64,000 bases of DNA, taken from Sneathiella litorea. GTDB taxonomy: Bacteria; Pseudomonadota; Alphaproteobacteria; Sneathiellales; Sneathiellaceae. Both the position numbers and the translations under genes were made by a program. Where the stretch lies: positions 320,693 to 384,692 of the forward strand of contig NZ_WTUW01000002.1 in NCBI RefSeq assembly GCF_009882915.1, read 5' to 3'. The notes below the pieces were generated by a model. That model was not told the origin of the DNA. It made no database searches and was given only the letters and a program-made list of their open reading frames with translations. Shown piece after piece: positions 61,802 through 64,000 of the stretch (the first letter of the stretch is position 1; the number at the start of each line of letters is the position of its first letter).

Positions 61802-63634
61802 CTAATCCATGACTTGCTCAAGTTTCTCCTGATAGGTTGCCGCTTCCTGTTGACGCGCCCACATCGCGGCATATTTTCCGCCTGCTGCAAGAAGCTCATG
61901 GTGACGTCCGCGTTCCTGGATTTGGCCATTCTCCAGGACGATAATCTCATCTGCCTCGACAACCGTCGAAAGTCGGTGCGCAATCACAAGCGTGGTCCGG
62001 TTTTTCGACACCTCGGCCAGGCTCGCCTGAATTTCCTTCTCCGTATGGGAATCAAGTGCGGAAGTCGCCTCATCAAATAACAGAATGCGCGGCTGTTTCA
62101 GTATAGCCCGCGCAATAGCCACCCGCTGTTTTTCACCGCCGGAGAGTTTCAGGCCGCGCTCCCCAACCGATGTTTCATAGCCGTCGGGCAGTTTTTCGAT
62201 AAATTTATCAATACTGGCAAGGCGTGCCGCTTCTTCGATTTCCGCATCACTCGCGCCCGGTCGACCATAGGCAATATTATAGCGAATCGTGTCATTAAAC
62301 AGAACCGTGTCCTGTGGAACGATACCAATCGCCGCGCGAAGCGAGTCTTGCTTAATGTCATTAATCTTCTGCCCGTCGATCGTCACATCGCCCTCATCAA
62401 CATCGTAAAACCGAAACAGGATGCGTGAGATCGTCGATTTACCTGCGCCAGAGGGGCCAACAATCGCCGTTGTCTTGCCCGATGATACCTTGAAGGAAAC
62501 ATCATGCAATATCTGACGGTTGGCCTCATAGCCGAAGTTAACATGATGAAATTCAACTTCCCCACCCCCGTCGGCAAGCGGTTTGGCGCCCGGTGCATCA
62601 TCTATTTCGCGCGAAACCCTGAGAAGCTCGAACATTTTCTCCATATCGACAAGGCTTTGCTTGATTTCACGATAAACAAATCCAAGAAAATTGAGGGGTT
62701 GAACCAGAAGCATCATAAAGCCGTGGATGGCGACGAAATCACCCACAGTATATTCACCGGCGACAACGCCGCGGGCCGAAAGGTAGAGAACCGCAATGAG
62801 CCCAATGCTGATAATCACTCCCTGCCCGATATTCAGATAGGCAAGCGTTGTATTGCTCTTGACGGCCGCTTCCTCATAGGACGCCAATGCCCTGTCAAAC
62901 CGGCGGGCTTCATGTCCCTCGTTACCAAAGTACTTAACAGTTTCAAAATTAAGCAGGCTATCGATGGCCTTGGTATTTGCCTCGCTGTCCTTCTCGTTCA
63001 TTGTCCGACGGAATTTGAGCCGCCATTCCGTCACCGTCAGGGTAAAAAAGATATAACTGGCCAAGGTAACCAAGGTAATCAAAGACATCAGCCAGCCATA
63101 CTGAACCAGCAAAATTCCACAAATAAACAGGATTTTGAGCAGTGTTGGTACGATATTGAACAACATGAAACGGAGCAGGAAATCAATTCCCTTGGTCCCC
63201 CTCTCGATAACCCGGCTTAATCCGCCAGTCTGTCGGTCCAGATGAAAACGTAAGGAGAGACGATGCAAATGGCGGAAAGTATTGAGGGCAACCTGACGGA
63301 TCGCGTTTTGACCGACTTTTGCAAATACCGCATCCCGGAGTTCGGCAAACGCCTGGGTTAAAACCCGCACAACGCCAAAGGCAACAATTAGCCCAAGGGG
63401 TAAAACAATCACCGGATTAACATCGCCGGCTAAGTCATCAACGATATATTTGAGGATATAAGGCGTATAGACGGAGGCGACCTCCGCCGTCACGAGCAGG
63501 ATAACCGCGATCACAACACGGATTTTCAGATCTTGTCGACCTTCAGCCCAAAGATATTGCCCCAAAGTGCGCAACGTCGCAAAATGACTGCGAGTCTCGG
63601 TTTGACTGTGACTGTCAAATTGTTGATTGCTCAT
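61802..63634 (-). CDS. Atm1-type ABC exporter (fused permease/ATPase)
   Basis: A 610-residue half transporter. Residues 1-340 hold six membrane helices (VIAVILLVTAEVASVYTPYI, FHLDRQTGGLSRVIERGTKG) and EANTKAIDSLLNFETVKYFG, the Atm1 hallmark; residues 360-600 hold the ATPase: GPSGAGKSTISRILFRFYDV, LSGGEKQRVAIARAILKQP and LLFDEATSALDSHTEKEIQ. Bacterial Atm1 homologs export glutathione-linked or heavy-metal compounds and are related to the mitochondrial exporter for iron-sulfur assembly. It is a dimer in the inner membrane. Neighbours give no further clue. Confidence 0.93.
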   Translation of the reverse strand: MSNQQFDSHSQTETRSHFATLRTLGQYLWAEGRQDLKIRVVIAVILLVTAEVASVYTPYILKYIVDDLAGDVNPVIVLPLGLIVAFGVVRVLTQAFAELRDAVFAKVGQNAIRQVALNTFRHLHRLSLRFHLDRQTGGLSRVIERGTKGIDFLLRFMLFNIVPTLLKILFICGILLVQYGWLMSLITLVTLASYIFFTLTVTEWRLKFRRTMNEKDSEANTKAIDSLLNFETVKYFGNEGHEARRFDRALASYEEAAVKSNTTLAYLNIGQGVIISIGLIAVLYLSARGVVAGEYTVGDFVAIHGFMMLLVQPLNFLGFVYREIKQSLVDMEKMFELLRVSREIDDAPGAKPLADGGGEVEFHHVNFGYEANRQILHDVSFKVSSGKTTAIVGPSGAGKSTISRILFRFYDVDEGDVTIDGQKINDIKQDSLRAAIGIVPQDTVLFNDTIRYNIAYGRPGASDAEIEEAARLASIDKFIEKLPDGYETSVGERGLKLSGGEKQRVAIARAILKQPRILLFDEATSALDSHTEKEIQASLAEVSKNRTTLVIAHRLSTVVEADEIIVLENGQIQERGRHHELLAAGGKYAAMWARQQEAATYQEKLEQVMD

Positions 63635-63757
63635 AATCTTTCCACCTTAAAACAGGATGTCCTTAACATAGCGCAAAGCTCGCCATGTAAAGACGGGAAA
63701 TTTACGGCTGCGGCTTTGAAGGTGATGCTTGCTACATTTGGGCGAGAAACAAACCCA

Positions 63758-64000
63758 TCAATCATTCTTTGGCAGAGAGAAAATCTGTCCCGGGTATATT
63801 AGGTCTGGATCCCGGATCTGGTCCTGATTAGCCTGATAGATCACGGTATACTCCATTCCTTCTCCGTAAACACGCCGGGCTATGCGCCATAGGCTATTTC
63901 CGGGCTGGACAATGGCACTGAGGTTGCCGCTTGCCTGAGCCAGCACAACATCGCTTGCCAGCGTTTTCTGAAAGGGTAATTCCACCCGTGAGATGACTTT
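63758..64000 (-). CDS. LysM-domain protein, C-terminal fragment
   Basis: The last 80 codons of a gene that enters from the right edge. In frame from position 64000 it reads KVISRVELPFQKTL, then a linker, then a LysM domain: IVQPGNSLWRIARRVYGEGM, EYTVIYQANQDQIRDPDLIY and PGQIFSLP. A GTG inside (63985) is unlikely to be the start because similar alphaproteobacterial proteins have several hundred residues before the terminal LysM. LysM binds peptidoglycan, so a periplasmic protein is expected. Confidence 0.9.
   Translation of the reverse strand, partial: KVISRVELPFQKTLASDVVLAQASGNLSAIVQPGNSLWRIARRVYGEGMEYTVIYQANQDQIRDPDLIYPGQIFSLPKND

Overview
The window is a continuous stretch of chromosome from an alphaproteobacterium. 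The main indications are an NDUFS4-like ETC complex I subunit protein (29641-29943), the psd-pssA pair, an Atm1-type ABC exporter, a stand-alone Lrp-type RAM-domain protein, three tRNA genes with encoded CCA ends, and the general look of the housekeeping proteins. Base composition is close to half GC by eye. A Sneathiella-, Emcibacter- or Kordiimonas-like lineage is plausible, but the sequence alone does not settle genus. I see no phage, insertion sequence, CRISPR array or plasmid function.

Layout. 1-5.5 kb: start of nnr, an amidase, a small membrane protein, tRNA-His, two divergent fold-type I aminotransferases, slyX and a DUF3253 protein. 5.6-12.9 kb: glnB-glnA behind a sigma-54-like promoter, a YciA-type thioesterase, parE, an alpha/beta hydrolase, a RhlE-type helicase and a RAM-domain protein. 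13-17.6 kb: a complete branched-chain-type ABC importer (binding protein, two permeases, two ATPases), with a terminator hairpin between the binding protein and the membrane genes. 17.8-22.9 kb: a GGDEF protein, then crotonase, PaaI-type thioesterase and thiolase genes that end in a broken paaK remnant, a DUF2461 protein and a small unknown protein. 22.9-29.5 kb: a Zn alcohol dehydrogenase/aldehyde dehydrogenase pair with a divergent LysR regulator, a 66-residue unknown, another crotonase and alanine dehydrogenase. 29.5-35.1 kb: tRNA-Arg and tRNA-Pro, the complex I accessory protein, a secreted PA14 protein, a thioesterase, a DUF192 protein, a TPP-riboswitch-controlled thiamine-precursor importer and a double cold-shock-domain protein.

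35.4-42.9 kb holds a nine-gene Mrp/MBH-like antiporter operon. It has three separate NuoL/M/N-like subunits, a DUF4040-MnhB fusion in place of a canonical large MrpA, and a 90-residue two-helix protein. 44.3-54.4 kb holds a form II carbon-monoxide-dehydrogenase-like (xanthine oxidase family) molybdo-hydroxylase system: coxG, coxSLM, then coxDE, two XdhC-type halves, a MoeA/MobA-like fusion, a NifU/IscU-like scaffold and a DUF1289 protein. The large subunit carries AYRGAGR, not the form I active-site motif, so its substrate is unknown. 54.4-64 kb: a SleB-type hydrolase, PadR regulator plus RND pump, psd-pssA, an Atm1-type exporter and the end of a LysM protein.

Most genes are ordinary core functions. 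The parts that best repay a second look are the antiporter operon (including a probable ATA start codon), the form II molybdo-hydroxylase with its maturation set, the truncated phenylacetate gene cluster, and several inverted repeats sitting where operators would be expected.
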